From: Chondrosia reniformis
Taxonomy: Eukaryota; Porifera; Demospongiae; Chondrillida; Chondrillidae
DNA: 64,000 nt
Assembly: GCA_947172415.1 (NCBI GenBank)
Contig: OX359195.1
Location: 4,253,501 to 4,317,500, forward strand
Direction: 5' to 3'
The notes beneath the pieces are model-generated. The model had not been told where the DNA came from, did no database searches, and saw only the letters and a program-made list of their open reading frames with translations. Positions within the stretch are counted from its first letter, which is position 1; each line of letters opens with the position of its first letter. This document shows positions 1-11,205 of this stretch, piece after piece. A program made the translations under genes and the position numbers.

Positions 1-1396
1 CGGTGTATGTTCTAGTCCTGGTTATATTTACTAGTTTAGGTACTAGGTGTATTTACACAGTTCTATGTATTAGTTGTAAGCATCAATTGTATGTACTAGC
101 TGTATGTACTACTTGTATGTACTATTAATATGTTATAGTTATATGTGTATATACTAGTTATTTGTAGTAGTTGTGTGTACTAGTTATATGTACTAGTTGT
201 ATGTACTAGTTGTATGTACAAGGTTTGTGTACTAGTTGTATGTACTAGTTGTAAGTTCTAGTACTAGTTATACTAGGTACTAGGTAGGTACTAGTTGTAT
301 GTAGTTGATACTTTCTGCATTTACTAGTTGTATGTACTAATTGCATGTACTAGGTATTTATACTGGTTGTATGTACTAGATACTAGTTGATGTACTAATG
401 TATGCACTAGTTGTATATAATTGATGTTTGTAATAGTTGTATGTTCTACTAACTAATTGTATATACTAGTTGTATATACTAGTTGTATGAACTATTTATA
501 TCTGCTAGTTATGTAAGTTTGTACTACTGATATGTGCTACTTGTATGTTCTAGTTGAATGTACAAGTTGTATGTCATAGCTGTAGGTTCTAGTACTAATT
601 AGATTAGGTTCTAGGTAGGTACTAGTTGTATGTACTAGATACTAGTTGGATATACTAGTTGTATGAGCTAGTTGTGTTTAATTGTTTGAATTACTACTTG
701 TATGTACTAGTTGTATGACCTAGTTGCACGTTCTATTTGGGTGCATATACTAGTTGTATGTACTAGTTACTAATTCTCTATACTAGATACTTGCTGTATG
801 TTTAGTTGTACATACCAGTTGTATTTACTAGTTGTAAATATTAGTTGAATGTACTCCATACTAGTTGTATGTACTAGTTGTATGAACTAGTTGTGTGTAA
901 TTGGTGTATACACTAGGTATATTTACTAGTTGTAGGTTCTAGTTGTATGTAGTAGTTGTGTACTTTATTTATATGTATATGACCTGTTTATAACTGTTGT
1001 AGGTACTAGTTTTATGGAATTGTTCTATGTACAAGTTTTAGTTCTAATTTAATGTAATAGGTGTATGCAGTAGTAGTATGTACTATATATATGTGCTAGT
1101 TATAAGTGTATGTTCTAGTAATATGTATTAGCTGTACGCACAAGTCGTATGTACTAGATGAAAGTACTGATTGTATGTACTAGTAAGTTCTAGTTATGTG
1201 TACTAGTTGTATGTACTAGTTGTATGTACTAGTTGTAGTACTAGTTGTATATACTAATTGAATGTAACAATTTTATGTACTAGTTGAAGTTCTAGTTTAA
1301 TGAACTAGTTGCAAGTACTAGCTTTATGTAGTAGTTGTAAATACTAGTTGTAAGTAGTAGTTGTATGTACTAGATGTATATACTAGTTGTATGTAC
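1..1396. repeat. 13-bp minisatellite array, block 1
   Basis: This is a degenerate tandem array of the 13-bp unit TGTACTAGTTGTA, with many units altered by substitutions and 1-3 bp indels. Perfect runs of two to three units occur near 180-250 and 1195-1235. The unit contains the self-complementary words GTAC and ACTAGT. The block ends at the TA dinucleotide flanking the pogo-like transposon. No gene is seen; reading frames here are artefacts of the repeat. Confidence 0.95.
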
Positions 1397-1651
1397 TACA
1401 GTCAAACCTCTGAAGAAAGGACACTTTAGGACTGGGCCTTTTGTCCTTTGTTCGGAGGTTGTCCCTATCTCAGAGGTTAATCAAATTTTGATTGTATCAT
1501 CCTCTAAAATGTTTAGATATGGTAGACAATTTAATGAAATGCATGGTTGTGAGTAGTGTAAGTTGAAAAACAGTGATTTTGGATTAAGTGTTGTGAATGC
1601 CATGGATGCATGCATGAATCAATAAAATTATTGGATTGTCAGTTTTACCCG

Positions 1652-3243
1652 TCATGATAATTTTTGAGTGAAATAGTCATGTAGTGTTGCCTGTCTTGCA
1701 AATGTGTGCTTTAGGTTCACAATCCTCTCAATTGTGGAACCAATAGATAAGGCTTCATCTCCATGTCCTTTATATTCCAAAAATCGGGACACTTCCTCCC
1801 AAGAAGTTATGGCTTCCTTGTATATCTTCAACTTGGGAAAGGGCTCTTCTGTGTTAGCAGTAGAGTCATCCTCATCATCACTATCTCCATCTACTTGTCC
1901 ACAATCTTCTACTTGCTGATGTTCCTCAAGCTCTTCAAGGAATGCTGCTTCCCAATTGTCATCGTCCATTTCCATGCACACAGGAAGATCACTATCACCA
2001 GTCAAATATTGATCTACAGTACAGCCTTCACAACCAGTTTGCTCTATTAGAGTTTGCAATTCCATGCGTTTATCAGCCTCTAAGAAGGGGTCCAAATCAT
2101 CTTCAATTCCACGGTTGACCACATCCAACCCCATGTCCAAGATGCCTGCCTTTCTAAAACATTTTGTTATGGTTTCAGCTGTCACTTGAGACCACGCTAG
2201 AGCAACCCATCTGATTGCGACCAATATGTTGACATCAGAAGCCGAATCACACTCATCAATTTTTGAGAGAACATATCTCAAAAAATATCGACGATAATGG
2301 ACCTTGAAATTTTGAATTATTCCTAGGTCCAATGCTGCAGAGTTGAGGTTGTATTTGGTGGTAGAAAGCAAATCTTGATGTTGGAGAATTTTACAGACAA
2401 ATCGCCTGGGTGACAGCCTGCATTATCCATTAGGAGCAAAATTTTGCGGTTTGAGCTGGACAAGCAGCGATTCAACTGGGTTAAAATAGCTTCTAGTATT
2501 TCTCCAGTCATCCATGCTTTTCTTTGGCTGTAATAACAAACTGGTAAAGAAGATTTATCAAACATTTTCATATATCTAGGATTGTCAGATTTCCAGATGA
2601 CAACAGGTTTCTCTTTTTGACCTGATGCAGATACAAAAAAGGCAACTGTGATACGCTGCTTGCTTTTTTCCCACCTTTACAGCTTCTACTCCTCTGGCCA
2701 AATCCATGTTCTATATATCTTCTTTTTCATACCCTTGAACAATTTCTGGGATTCTTTCCTTCCAAGATTCTACCATTTCTCCTTGCACATCACCAGACTC
2801 CCCACAAATTCTCGACTGCTTCACATTGTACCTCTTCTTCCAGTTATCTAAACATCCCCTAGAGCCTTTGAAATCTGGTTTCCCCAGCTTTTCTGCAATC
2901 TCTTTAGCCTTCTCCATGAATTCTGGCCCTCTGGGATAAATATTCTTAGAGCAGGCAAGAGTGAACCATTTGCAGAGAGTATCATTGACTTCAACATACT
3001 CTGATGTGCGAGACTTCCCTGTATGGATTCTACTGCCTGAAGTATTAGCCTGGTAAAGAGATTGTATTGATTCTTTGTTCTTAAGGATATAGGCAATCTG
3101 TGTTTTTCCACATCCAAAGATTTCCCCAAGAGTTCTGATAGATGTTCCATGATTCTTCTGTAAATGCTTTATAACTTCTACCTTCTCTCTAATGATAAAT
3201 ACTTCCTCTTCTGTGAGCCACTAGCGCTTGCTCTTGAAGCCAT
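1652..3243 (-). pseudogene. pogo/Tigger-type DDE transposase, frameshifted
   Basis: The reading starts at an ATG whose complement is 3241-3243 (MASRASASGS) and runs to 1652 through several frame changes, for about 530 codons in total. In order I see a basic N-terminal CENP-B/pogo helix-turn-helix region (about 3210-3060), a second CENP-B HTH-like region with EFMEKAKEIAEKLGKP and NWKKRYNVK (about 2920-2800), and a DDE_1 catalytic region. The latter includes LLLMDNAGCHPGDL (second catalytic Asp) and CFLPPNTTSTLQ, followed after a frameshift by LGIIQNFKVHYRR. These are classic Tigger/jerky family motifs. The acidic C-terminal tail is also typical. Frame breaks lie near 3180, 2920, 2700-2570 and 2360, so this copy cannot encode an active transposase. 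The protein would bind the terminal repeats and cut and paste the element. Confidence 0.85.
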
Positions 3244-3384
3244 ACTTAAGCTCAAATTAGCAACCACGTGGTTTTACATGCAGCTATCTCAATCAAAATA
3301 TTACGGTTTTTAATGCAGATTGCTAAATTAGCATAATAAAATGGGGAGTCAAATTGTAGGTGAAAATCTTAAACTTTTACAAAT

Positions 3385-3650
3385 TAGCTCATATGTAAGA
3401 GGCTATCATGCATACATGGAACTATGGACACCAGTTCAAGATGAAATGCTGATTCGAAACGTGAACCTACCAATGTAGTTGATAAAAATGCTGTAGCAGT
3501 ATACAAAGAAGATCAAGTGGTTGGTCATGTTCCTTTCAACCTAGCCCCAGTATTTCACTGTTTTTGAAAAGAGACATTAACAAGGCATTGCCAACGTTGT
3601 TGGAGAGAAAGTTAACAGAGTATCATCTGGACTTGTGTCATAGTAAATTT
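3385..3650 (+). pseudogene. HIRAN-like second ORF of the transposon, broken
   Basis: On the strand opposite the transposase, short adjacent frames read VRGYHAYMELWTPV and, after a one-base shift near 3460, EPTNVVDKNAVAVYKEDQ followed by VVGHVPFNLAPVF. The pattern (GYH..Y..W.P, then EP.N..DK.AVAV.K...VVGH.P) resembles HIRAN-type domains found in some invertebrate repeat-associated proteins. Stops and a frameshift show it is dead. Assignment rests on motif memory only; it might instead be a captured host exon. Confidence 0.45.
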
Positions 3651-3702
3651 ATGGTTCTACATCCTAAAAACTACTTAATGACAATTATTAATATAACATA
3701 TA

Positions 3703-3785
3703 GCGGGAAAATTTGGTGAGGACTTAAATTTGAGTAGTTTGAGGCTCGCCAAATTTAATTCCTCACCAAATTCGATTTATTTCGA
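3703..3785. repeat. short hairpin (inverted repeat) within transposon
   Basis: AATTTGGTGAGG at 3710-3721 is the exact reverse complement of CCTCACCAAATT at 3761-3772, separated by 39 bp that contain a further partial copy (CTCGCCAAATTT). It looks like a MITE-scale hairpin nested in the right part of the pogo-like element, or an ancient end of another element. Confidence 0.55.
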
Positions 3786-4205
3786 ACATAGAGGTACCAG
3801 CGTCCAGTTTCTGGATAGAGATTTAGGTAGAGTCACCAGTACGTGAACGTGTATCCGTTACTGTGCAAGCGTAATACGATTTTAACACATCTTGCACCAT
3901 TAAAACTGGAAGCGGTAAACGACACCCGTTCCTATATTGTTACCGTAAGAAATGTGACACGTTCGAGCCACGTGTCATTTTAAGGGTGAGCTTTCCTGGG
4001 TGTCCGTTATTCGGAGGTGATTTTGTATTGAAAAATCACGTTGGGAGTTCAAATCTTGTCCGTTTTCCGGAATCCAGAAGCGTCCGCTTCTCGGAGGGTG
4101 GTTTAATATTACAACTATGCCGATTTCAATCAGTACAATAGAGCCTGTCCGTTGAAGGGAGGCTGTCCGCTTCTCAGCGGGTCCATTATGGGAGGTTCGA
4201 CTGTA

Positions 4206-5127
4206 TTTCTCTGTACGACTTGTTTGTACATGTTGTAGGTACTAGTTGTATGTACTAGTTGAATGCAAGAGTTGTATGTAGTAATTATATGTACTAGTTG
4301 TATGTACTAGTTATATCTTCTAGTTATGTACCAGTTGTATGTACTAGTTATGTACCAGTTGTTTTTATTAATTCTATTTACTAGTTAAAGTAATAGTTGT
4401 GAGTTCTAGGTGTATGTACTAGTTGTTAGTAATAGTTCAAAGATGTGGGTGTATTTCTACTTTAATGTACTAGATGTATGTACTAGTTGTATGTACTCTT
4501 TGTATTTATTATTTATATTTACTATTCAAGTGACAAGTGATATTTACTAGTTGTAGGTACTACTTGTATATACTAGTTATATGTACTAGTTGTATAAAGT
4601 AGTTACTAATTGTAGGTACAAGTTGTAGGTACTAGTTCTATACACTCGATGTATGTACTTGTTGTATGTACTAGTTGTAGTGCTAGTTGTATGTGCTATT
4701 TCTATTTACTAGCTGCTTTACTAGTTGTATATACTAGTTGTTTGTAATAGTTCTATGTACTAGTTGTATTTCCAGTTTATTGAACTATTTAAAAGTACTA
4801 GTTTTTGTAGTAGTTTTATATAATCTATGTTGTACTAGATGTGTGTACTAGTTGTATGTATTATTTATATGTACGACTTTTTTACATGTTGTATTTATGA
4901 GTTGAATGTACTAGTTCTAGCAATATGTACTAGTTGTAGGAACTAGTTGTATGTACTATTTGAATGTAATACTTGTATGTACTAATTGTGTGTACTGGGT
5001 ATGTACTAATTGTATTTGCTAGTTCTATGTATTATTTGTAGTACTAGTTGTATATACTAGTTGTATGTAATAGTTCTATGTACTAGTTGTATGTATTAGT
5101 TATATGTAGTACTTGTTTGTACATGTT
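4206..5127. repeat. 13-bp minisatellite array, block 2
   Basis: This is the degenerate TGTACTAGTTGTA array in the same orientation as block 1. Units drift strongly, with frequent TA-rich variants. No coding region is seen. Confidence 0.93.
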
Positions 5128-5457
5128 ATCATCATTTAACTCTGGGTTTTACCCCTGCTCACTCATGTCCTCTGAGGAGTGCAATGAGCTAATGGGCAGA
5201 ACCGAAGATCACTTGATGGGAACTAGAGTTTCCCCATATCCACTCAAAAAGATGGTCAAGCCATAGACAGCTGTTTCGTCCTTATTAGGACTCATCAGTG
5301 TGGCATATGATGGAAGTTTGAGTGGCTTGTCTGCTAATATGGACTCCCAGAAACACAAAAGTTTGTGTTTTCCTTATCAGAAGATAATGGGTACAGCCAA
5401 AAGTGTGGCAGCCCACTAATAGTAGGGCAGGGGTAATACCCAGAGTTAAATGATGAT
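5128..5457 (-). mobile_element. 330-bp inverted-repeat element carrying a hammerhead ribozyme
   Basis: The ends are inverted repeats of about 31 bp with one mismatch: the left starts ATCATCATTTAACTCTGGGT and the right end is its reverse complement. The interior has no reading frame. Its centre, on the minus strand, is a complete hammerhead ribozyme (listed separately). This resembles a short non-autonomous element such as a retrozyme-like or Penelope-derived repeat rather than an ordinary MITE, because the self-cleaving motif is intact. No clear target duplication is seen. Confidence 0.8.
5240..5325 (-). ncRNA. Type I hammerhead ribozyme
   Basis: Read on the minus strand, the core is CTGATGA (complement of 5292-5298). 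Stem II follows as GTCC/GGAC (complement 5288-5291 with 5278-5281) with a 6-nt loop. Then comes GAAAC (complement 5273-5277), a tiny palindromic stem III (ACAGCTGT) and the cleavage triplet GTC (complement 5266-5268). Stem I is GCCACA paired with TATGGC (5299-5304 with 5260-5265, one C-A mismatch). Beyond an internal loop it extends by a perfect 9-bp helix (5317-5325 with 5240-5248). Predicted cleavage falls between 5266 and 5265. The very short stem III is typical of hammerheads in animal retroelements, which are thought to act best as dimers. Confidence 0.85.
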
Positions 5458-5530
5458 GACATCGATGCTTTAAGATCGGCTTTGGATCTTCAAGTTCCCT
5501 TATTTTTTCATATTGTTTGCATTATGTTGC
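5458..5530. other. short unique sequence beside the hammerhead element
   Basis: About 70 bp of non-satellite sequence separates the right inverted repeat from the next minisatellite block. It includes a T-run near 5503-5508 and may be flanking sequence carried in with the element. No motif is recognised. Confidence 0.5.
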
Positions 5531-7770
5531 ATGTACTAGTTGAATGTACTAGTAGTATTTACTATTTGTATGTACTAGAACTAGATATATTTAATAGATG
5601 TACGTACTAGTTGTAAGTAGTAGTTGTATGTACTAGATGTATGTACTCATTATACGTACTAGTTGTATATACTAGTTGTATGTACTAGAGCATACTAGTT
5701 GTATGCTCTAGTTCTAGGTATTAATTGTATGTACTAGTGATGTACTAGTTGTACGTACTAGATGTATGTACTAGTTGTTTATAATAGTTCAATGTACTGA
5801 GTGTATTTCTAGTTTAATGTACTAGATGTATGTATTAGTTGTATGTACTATTTATATGTACTATTTATATGTTTATGTTCTAGTAATATCTATTAGTTGT
5901 AAGCACAAGTTATATGAACTAGTTGTAAGTACTAGTTCTATGTACTAGTAGAATGTACTAGTTATGTACTTGTTGTGTGTACTAGTTGTATGTACTAGTT
6001 GTATGTACCAGTTACATATTAGTTGTATGTTCTGGTTGTATGTATTAATTGTATGTACTAGTTATGTACTAGTTGTATGTACTAGATGTATGTACTAGTT
6101 GTTTATAATAGTTCAATGTACTGAGTGTATTTCTAGTTTAATGTACTAGATGTATGTATTAGTTGTATGTACTATTTATATGTTTATGTTCTAGTAATAT
6201 CTAATAGTTGTAAGCACAGGTTATATGAACTAGTTGTAAGTACTAGTTCTATGTACTAGTAGAATGTACTAGTTATGTACTTGTTGTGTGTACTAGTTGT
6301 ATGTACTAGTTGTATGTACTAGTTACATATTAGTTGTATGTTCTGGTTGTATGTATTAATTGTATGTACTAGTTATGTACTAGTTGTACGTACTAGATGT
6401 ATGTACTAGTTGTTTATAATAGTTCAATGTATTGAGTGTATTTCTAGTTTATTGTACTAGATGTATGTATTAGTTGTATGTACTATTTATATGTACTATT
6501 TATATGTGTATGTTCTAGTAATATCTATTAGTTGTAAGCACAAGTTATATGAACTAGTTGTAAGTACTAGTTCTATGTACTAGTAGAATATACTAGTTAT
6601 GTACTTATTGTGTGTACTAGTTGTATGTACTAGTTGTATGTACTAGAGCATACTAGTTGTATGTTCTGGTTGTATGTATTAATTGTATGTACTAGTGATG
6701 TACTAGTTGTACGTACTAGATGTATGTACTAGTTGTTTATAATAGTTCAATGTACTGAGTGTATTTCTAGTTTAATGTACTAGATGTATGTATTAGTTGT
6801 ATGTACTATTTATATGTACTATTTATATGTTTATGTTCTAGTAATATCTATTAGTTGTAAGCACAAGTTATATGAACTAGTTGTAAGTACTAGTTCTATG
6901 TACTAGTAGAATGTACTAGTTATGTACTTGTTGTGTGTACTAGTTGTATGTACTAGTTGTATGTACCAGTTACATATTAGTTGTATGTTCTGGTTGTATG
7001 TATTAATTGTATGTACTAGTTATGTACTAGTTGTATGTACTAGATGTATGTACTAGTTGTTTATAATAGTTTAATGTACTGAGTGTATTTCTAGTTTAAT
7101 GTACTAGATGTATGTATTAGTTGTATGTACTATTTATATGTGTATGTTCTAGTAATATCTATTAGTTGTAAGCACAAGTTATATGAACTAGTTGTAAGTA
7201 CTAGTTCTATGTACTAGTAGAATATACTAGTTATGTACTTATTGTGTGTACTAGTTGTATGTACTAGTTGTATGTACTAGTTACATATTAGTTGTTTGTT
7301 CTGGTTGTATGTATTAATTGTATGTACTAGTTATGTACTAGTTGTGTGTTCTAGCTGTGTGTAGTAGTTATATGTAGTAGTTATATGTAGTAGTTAAAGG
7401 TACTAGTTGTATGTACTTGATGTATGTATTAGTTGTATGTCCTATTTTTATGTACTATTTATATGTGTATGTTCTAGTAATATCTATTAGTTGTAAGCAC
7501 AAGTTATATGAACTAGTTGTAAGTATTAGTTCTATTTACTAGTTGAATGTACTAGTTATGTACTTGTTGTGTGTAGTAGTTGTATGTACTAGTTGTGTGT
7601 ACTAGTTGTGTGTACTACTTGTATGTATTATATAGTTGTATATACTAGTTGTGTTTACTAGTTTTATGTCATATATATATGTACTAGTTATATGTGTATG
7701 TACTGGTAATATGTAGTAGTGTTGTGTATTAGATATACGTACTAGGTGTTTGTACTAGTTGTATGTACTA
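5531..7770. repeat. 13-bp minisatellite with about 311-324 bp higher-order repeat
   Basis: The 13-bp array is organised here into at least five larger copies. The diagnostic word GTTTATAATAGTT recurs at about 5777, 6101, 6412, 6735 and 7059, giving spacings of 324, 311, 323 and 324 bp. Flanking variants, such as TGTACTGAGTGTATTTC and the GTAGTAATATCT-type words, recur in the same order. Copies are much more alike than the units within one copy, so the block expanded recently by unequal exchange or segmental duplication. Confidence 0.9.
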
Positions 7771-8320
7771 GTCCATACAACTAGTACTACAACTAGAACA
7801 CATAATTAGCACATAGAAGTAGTACATACAACTAGTACACACAACTACTACATACAACTAGTACATACAACTAGAAACTAGTACTTACAACTAGTACATA
7901 GAATGAGTACATAAAACCACTACACACAACTAGTACATAAAAGTAGAACATACAACTAGTACACACAACTAGTGCATACAGCTACTTCATACAGCTAGAA
8001 ACTAATACATACAACAAGTACATAGAACGATTACATAAAACTAATATATACATACAACTAGTACATACAACTGGTACATAACTAGTACCTATAACTAGTA
8101 CACACAACTAGTACATAAAATTAGTATATACGACCACTACATACGACTACTACATACAACTAGTACCTACAACTAGTAAATATAACTAGTTCTAGTACAT
8201 TCAACTAGTATATACAACTAGTACATATAACTAGTACATTTAAATAGTACATACACTTAGTACATGCAACTGGTACATACAACTAGTACATAGAAGAAGT
8301 ACATACAACTTCTAACTGGT
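7771..8320 (-). repeat. Inverted block of the 13-bp minisatellite
   Basis: For about 550 bp the array switches strand: the plus strand reads the complement of the unit (TACAACTAGTACA). Both switch points are short hairpins. At the left, AGTTGTATG is followed a few bases later by CATACAACT (about 7757-7783). At the right, ACATACAACT is followed after 10 bp by AGTTGTATGT (8301-8330). Confidence 0.92.
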
Positions 8321-10440
8321 AGTTGTATGTAGTAGTTGTTTGTACTAGTTGTAAGTACTAGTTGTAGGTTCTAGTACTAGTTAGATAAGGTATTAGGTAT
8401 GTACTAGTTGCATGTACTAGTTGTTGTACTAGTTGCAGGTACTACTTGTATGAACTAGTTGTATGTACTAGTTTCTAGTTGTATGTTCTAGTTGTATGAA
8501 CTAGTTGTATGTACTAGTTGAGTGTACTATTTGTATACTCTATTTTTATGTAATAGTTGTATGTACTAGTTGTAAGTACTAGTTGTAGGATCTAGTATTA
8601 GTTATACAAGGTACAAGGTAGGAACTAGTTGTATGTACTAGTTATATGTACTAGTTGTATGTACTAGTTATATGTACTAGTTGTTTCTTCTAGTTTTGTG
8701 TAATTGTTGTATGTTCTATTTATATTTACTAGTTGTATGAACTGGGTGTATTTTCTATTTGTATATACTAGTACTAGGTATATTCACGGGTTGTAGGTAC
8801 TACATGTATGTACTCAAGGTGTATATGGTAGTTGTATGAACTTATTGTATGTATTAATTGTATGTACTAGATGTATGTACTGGATATGTACCAATTGTAA
8901 TTACTAGTTGTATGTAGTTGTTTTACGGACTCTTTCTATGTACTAGTTCAATGCACTAGTTGTGGAACTAGTTATATGCACTAGTTGTATATACTAATTA
9001 TATGTAGTATTAATATGTTCTAGTTTTTGTTTTTGCACTAGTTGCATGTACTAGTTGTATGTACTGGTTGTTTGTACTAGTTGTGTGTACTAGTTGTATG
9101 TACTAGTAGTGTGTAGTAGTTGCATATACTACATGTATATACATGTTGTGTGTACTAATTGTATATACTAGTTGTTTGTACTAGATGTATGTACTATTTA
9201 TATAAACTAGTTATGTATATAGGTATTATGTATATGTACTAGTTGTATGTACTAGCTGTGTGTAAAAGTTAGTACTAGTTACAGTGGGTATTTGGTAGGT
9301 AGAAGTTGTATGTAATAGCTATTTGTTTGTACTAATTATATGTATGAGTCGTACGTACTAGTTGTATATACTAGTTATGTACCAGTTGTATGTCCTAGTT
9401 GAATATCCTAGTTTTTTGTAATCGTTCTATGTACTAGTTTTATGTACTAGTTGTATGTAGTAGTTGTATGTATATGTGTATGTAATAGTTATATGTAGTG
9501 GTTGTGTGTACTAGTTGTATGTACTAATTGTATGTACCAGGTGTATATCCTAGCTGTTTGTACTAATTCTATGTACTAATTCTAGATACTAGTTGTATGT
9601 ACTAGTTGTAGGTACTAGTACTATTTATAGTTATTAATTGTTGGTACTAGTTGTATGTGGTAGTTCTATGTAGTAGTTGTATGTACGAAGCGTCTATACT
9701 AGTTGTATGTACTTGTTGTATATACTAGTTATGTACCAATTGTATGTACTAGTTGTTTGTATATACCAGGTGTATGTACTAGATGTGTACTAGTTGAATG
9801 TACTAGTTTCTAGTTGTATGTACTAGTTGCATTTACAAGTTTTATGTATTACTTGTATGTACTAGTTTTATGTACTAATGGTGTGTACTAGTTGTATGTA
9901 CTATTACTGGTTATATTTACTAGTTGTAGGTACTAGTTGTATGTACTAGTTGTATGTACTACTTGTATGTACTATCTATATTTATTAATTGTATGTACTA
10001 GTTGTATATACTAGTTGTACCTACAAGAGGCTTGTACTAGTTGAATGTACTTGTTGTATGTACTAATTGTATGTACTAGTTGTATGTACTAATTTTATGT
10101 ACTAGTTGTATCTACTAGTTATATGTTCTAGTTATATGTGTATGTTCTGTGAATATGTACTAATTGAATGTACTAGTTCTATGAACTAGGTATATGTACA
10201 AGTTCTATATACTAATTGTATGTACTGGTTATGTACTAGTTATATGTACTAGTTGTATGTACTAGTTTTATGTACCCGTTCTATCTACTAATTCTATGTA
10301 CTAATTGTAGTACTACTTGTATGTACTACTTGTATGTACCAGGTGTATGTACTTACTGTATGTACTAGTTGTTTGTAGTGGTTGTATGTACCAGTATTGG
10401 TTATATTTACTAGTTGTATGTACTAGTTGTATCGACTAGT
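8321..10440. repeat. 13-bp minisatellite array, block 4
   Basis: This is the degenerate TGTACTAGTTGTA array in the forward orientation, with many divergent units. No insertion is recognised inside it. Confidence 0.92.
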
Positions 10441-11205
10441 ACTATCAGGGAGTACGGTAGTACTCCCTATGTAGGGATGACACGTTTTTTTTCGTTTTCC
10501 CCATACATTGGTATAGGAGCGAAATCCCGAAATAGGCCGAAAATCGACAAAACAAGGCTATGTATAGCTAAATATACAATATACATACTCTAAATAGACC
10601 TTAAAAGCAAGCGAATATGTCTCGCTGGCGAAATAATAAACTTTAAAAATTCCCATTTTCGTCTTCTTCATATTCTTCTTCTTCTTCTTATTCTTCGTCA
10701 GCCATAACTAAAAAACTATATAAGCTTTTGGACTAATTGTTACACGAAACTACTGCAAATTTTCCGAGCTGTATTCTTTTGTAGAAGCGAGAGCGATAAC
10801 GCTATTATTGAGCATGGCGGTTTTCATGACCCTAGAGTCAAGGCCTCAATAAAGTCGCCATTTTAATGACGTCATAATCAGTCGAAGATTGCGAAACCAA
10901 AATGATTTTAATTATACGAATCTAATTCCTAGCCCATGCTCCATAAAAAGTACAGAAACTAGAAATATTAAAAATTTTCTACAAAAATAGTGAAGATGTA
11001 GGGATGGCATAAAAAGTAGAGAAACAAGAAAGAGATGTTACACAGTGAAGCATTAGCTATACATGAATCCTACAAGCAAGGATGTTGTATGATTCATGCA
11101 CAGCTAATGCTTCACTGTGTAACATCTCTTTCTTGTTTCTCTACTTTTTATGCCATCCCTACATCTTCACTATTTTTGTAGAAAATTTTTAATATTTCTA
11201 TATAG
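10441..11205. other. Unique insertion with large terminal palindrome
   Basis: This non-satellite segment is flanked on both sides by minisatellite. It opens with a small hairpin, GGGAGTAC then 4 bp then GTACTCCC (10448-10467). It contains a TTC-rich microsatellite around 10662-10700 and ends in a 239-bp palindrome (listed separately). No convincing coding frame is seen. It may be a non-autonomous fold-back transposon or several nested fragments. Confidence 0.6.
10961..11199. repeat. Near-perfect palindrome, 109-bp arms
   Basis: The left arm 10961-11069 and right arm 11091-11199 are reverse complements at about 107 of 109 positions; the mismatches lie near the loop. The spacer is 21 bp. Arms include GATGTAGGGATGGCAT and its complement. 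The left flank (about 10941-10966) is a diverged direct copy of sequence inside the arm (CATAAAAAGTA-GAGAAAC-type words). A transcript would fold into a very long hairpin. Confidence 0.93.

Larger units (their letters stand above)
1399..4203 (-). mobile_element. pogo/Tigger-like DNA transposon, degraded
   Basis: The terminal inverted repeats are visible: the left end reads CAGTCAAACCTC and the reverse complement of the right end reads CAGTCGAACCTC. Similarity continues inward with indels for about 60 bp. Both ends are flanked by TA (1397-1398 and 4204-4205), the target duplication expected of the Tc1/mariner/pogo superfamily. The roughly 2.8-kb interior holds a frameshifted DDE transposase on the minus strand and a second degraded coding stretch on the plus strand. 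The element lies cleanly inside the 13-bp minisatellite. Superfamily assignment is firm; subfamily (Tigger-like) is inferred from the transposase motifs. Confidence 0.9.

Noticed and set aside
1..1396. CRISPR-like array
   Set aside because: Repeats are contiguous 13-bp units without unique spacers, and the surrounding elements are eukaryotic.
1374..1556. 60-codon plus-strand frame at the left end of the pogo-like element
   Set aside because: It runs across the satellite/transposon junction and terminal repeat; no protein similarity is recognised.
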